From contig JAITNT010000166.1 of the NCBI GenBank assembly GCA_031290295.1, positions 1 to 13,870 on the forward strand: DNA of 13,870 nt. The letters run 5' to 3'. The stretch's first letter is position 1. The number at the start of each line of letters is the position of its first letter. This DNA is from Clostridiales bacterium (GTDB taxonomy: Bacteria; Bacillota; Clostridia; Christensenellales; DUVY01). Shown here one piece after another: positions 13,295 through 13,870 of this stretch. The position numbers and the translations under genes were made by a program. Below the pieces are notes generated by a model. The model was not told where the DNA came from, made no database searches, and worked only from the letters and a program-made list of their open reading frames with translations.

Positions 13295-13870
13295 TTATAT
13301 ATTTTTTTCGGCTTTGATTTTTTTGATTTCCTCTATGAGCAACGGAAGCACTTTTGTAGCGTCCGAGACTACGCCCAAATGGCTTGCCTCAAAAATCGGG
13401 GCGTTCGGATCCTTGTTAACCGCGATGATAAATTCCGCCTCGCCCATGCCCGCGAGGTGCTGAACCGCGCCCGAAATACCGGCGGCTATGTACGCCGTCG
13501 GACGCACGGTCTTGCCCGTCTGTCCTACCTGCTTGGCATGCGGCATGAGGTTAGAATCGACCAAAGCCCTCGACGAGCTTACCGAGCCGTCTACAAGGAC
13601 GGCTAATTCCCCGGCGGCGGCGAGCGTGTTTTTGTCCGAAGCGCCGCGCCCGCAGCTTATGAGAATTTTGGCTTCCTGAATATCCTTTTCTTTTACCTCG
13701 GCGGGCGTCTCGGCGAGCACCCTCAGCTTAAACTCCGTCTTGATATCGCTTACGTCTATCGGGATTATTTGCACGCGCGCATCCTTATCGAACGCGCGCA
13801 TCTTCATAACGCCGGGGCGCACGGTGGACATTTGCGGTCTATGCGCGGGACATATGATGGTGGCAAAAAG
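13295..13870 (-). CDS. etfA: Electron transfer flavoprotein alpha subunit, C-terminal part (5' end outside window)
   Basis: The frame is open through the window edge at 13870, so only the last 191 residues are present; the Met at 13831 is internal, since upstream codons continue the family sequence (ATIICPAHRPQ, then MSTVRPGVM). ETF alpha binds FAD in its C-terminal domain and pairs with EtfB to carry electrons to or from acyl-CoA dehydrogenases. The FAD domain is clear: SSSRALVDSNLM, QVGQTGKTVRPTAYIAAGIS, GAVQHLAGM, and the end FEASHLGVVSDATKVLP. No strong terminator follows the stop codon, so some readthrough into the thiolase operon is possible. etfB and an acyl-CoA dehydrogenase would be expected further upstream; whether this ETF bifurcates electrons cannot be judged from this part. 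Confidence 0.96.
   Translation of the reverse strand, partial: LFATIICPAHRPQMSTVRPGVMKMRAFDKDARVQIIPIDVSDIKTEFKLRVLAETPAEVKEKDIQEAKILISCGRGASDKNTLAAAGELAVLVDGSVSSSRALVDSNLMPHAKQVGQTGKTVRPTAYIAAGISGAVQHLAGMGEAEFIIAVNKDPNAPIFEASHLGVVSDATKVLPLLIEEIKKIKAEKNI

Overview
The window is a run of minus-strand genes and reads from high to low coordinates. No convincing plus-strand gene is present. AGGAGG-type ribosome binding sites, a lipoprotein-anchored solute-binding protein, an electron transfer flavoprotein subunit next to a thiolase, and a CoA-transferase of the acetate/4-hydroxybutyrate type suggest an anaerobic, Clostridia-like Bacillota with moderately high G+C. That taxonomic guess is inference; no rRNA or marker gene is present.

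Layout in transcription order. (1) 13870-13295: C-terminal part of ETF alpha (etfA), cut by the window edge. (2) 13294-13126: a regulatory gap with a good sigma-A-type promoter, a weaker second promoter and a small palindrome between them. (3) 13125-4203: one apparent operon of thiolase, an SDR reductase (FabG/PhaB type), a KAS III-like enzyme with an altered active site, then a complete branched-chain-amino-acid-type ABC importer in the order livH, livM, livG, livF, livK. It ends at a hairpin terminator (4118-4081). (4) 3988-358: a second unit of CoA-transferase, two different alpha/beta hydrolases and a family I inorganic pyrophosphatase, mostly coupled by 1-4 base overlaps. (5) 350-1: no gene, but three tandem ~80-bp imperfect palindromes with paired base changes between copies, plus a further hairpin at the window edge.

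How the genes may work together (inference). The importer would bring in a small carboxylic acid or amino acid-like substrate, the CoA-transferase would activate it, and the thiolase, SDR and KAS III-like enzymes would cleave or build 3-oxoacyl and 3-hydroxyacyl-CoA intermediates. ETF would carry electrons for an acyl-CoA dehydrogenase lying outside the window, and pyrophosphatase would remove PPi from an acyl-CoA ligase elsewhere. No crotonase or acyl-CoA dehydrogenase is in view, so the direction (beta-oxidation or butyrate-type synthesis) cannot be decided here.

The most unusual items are the covarying hairpin array at 92-350, the ~230-residue basic helical N-terminal extension on LivG, and the KAS III-like enzyme in which His replaces the usual active-site Asn.
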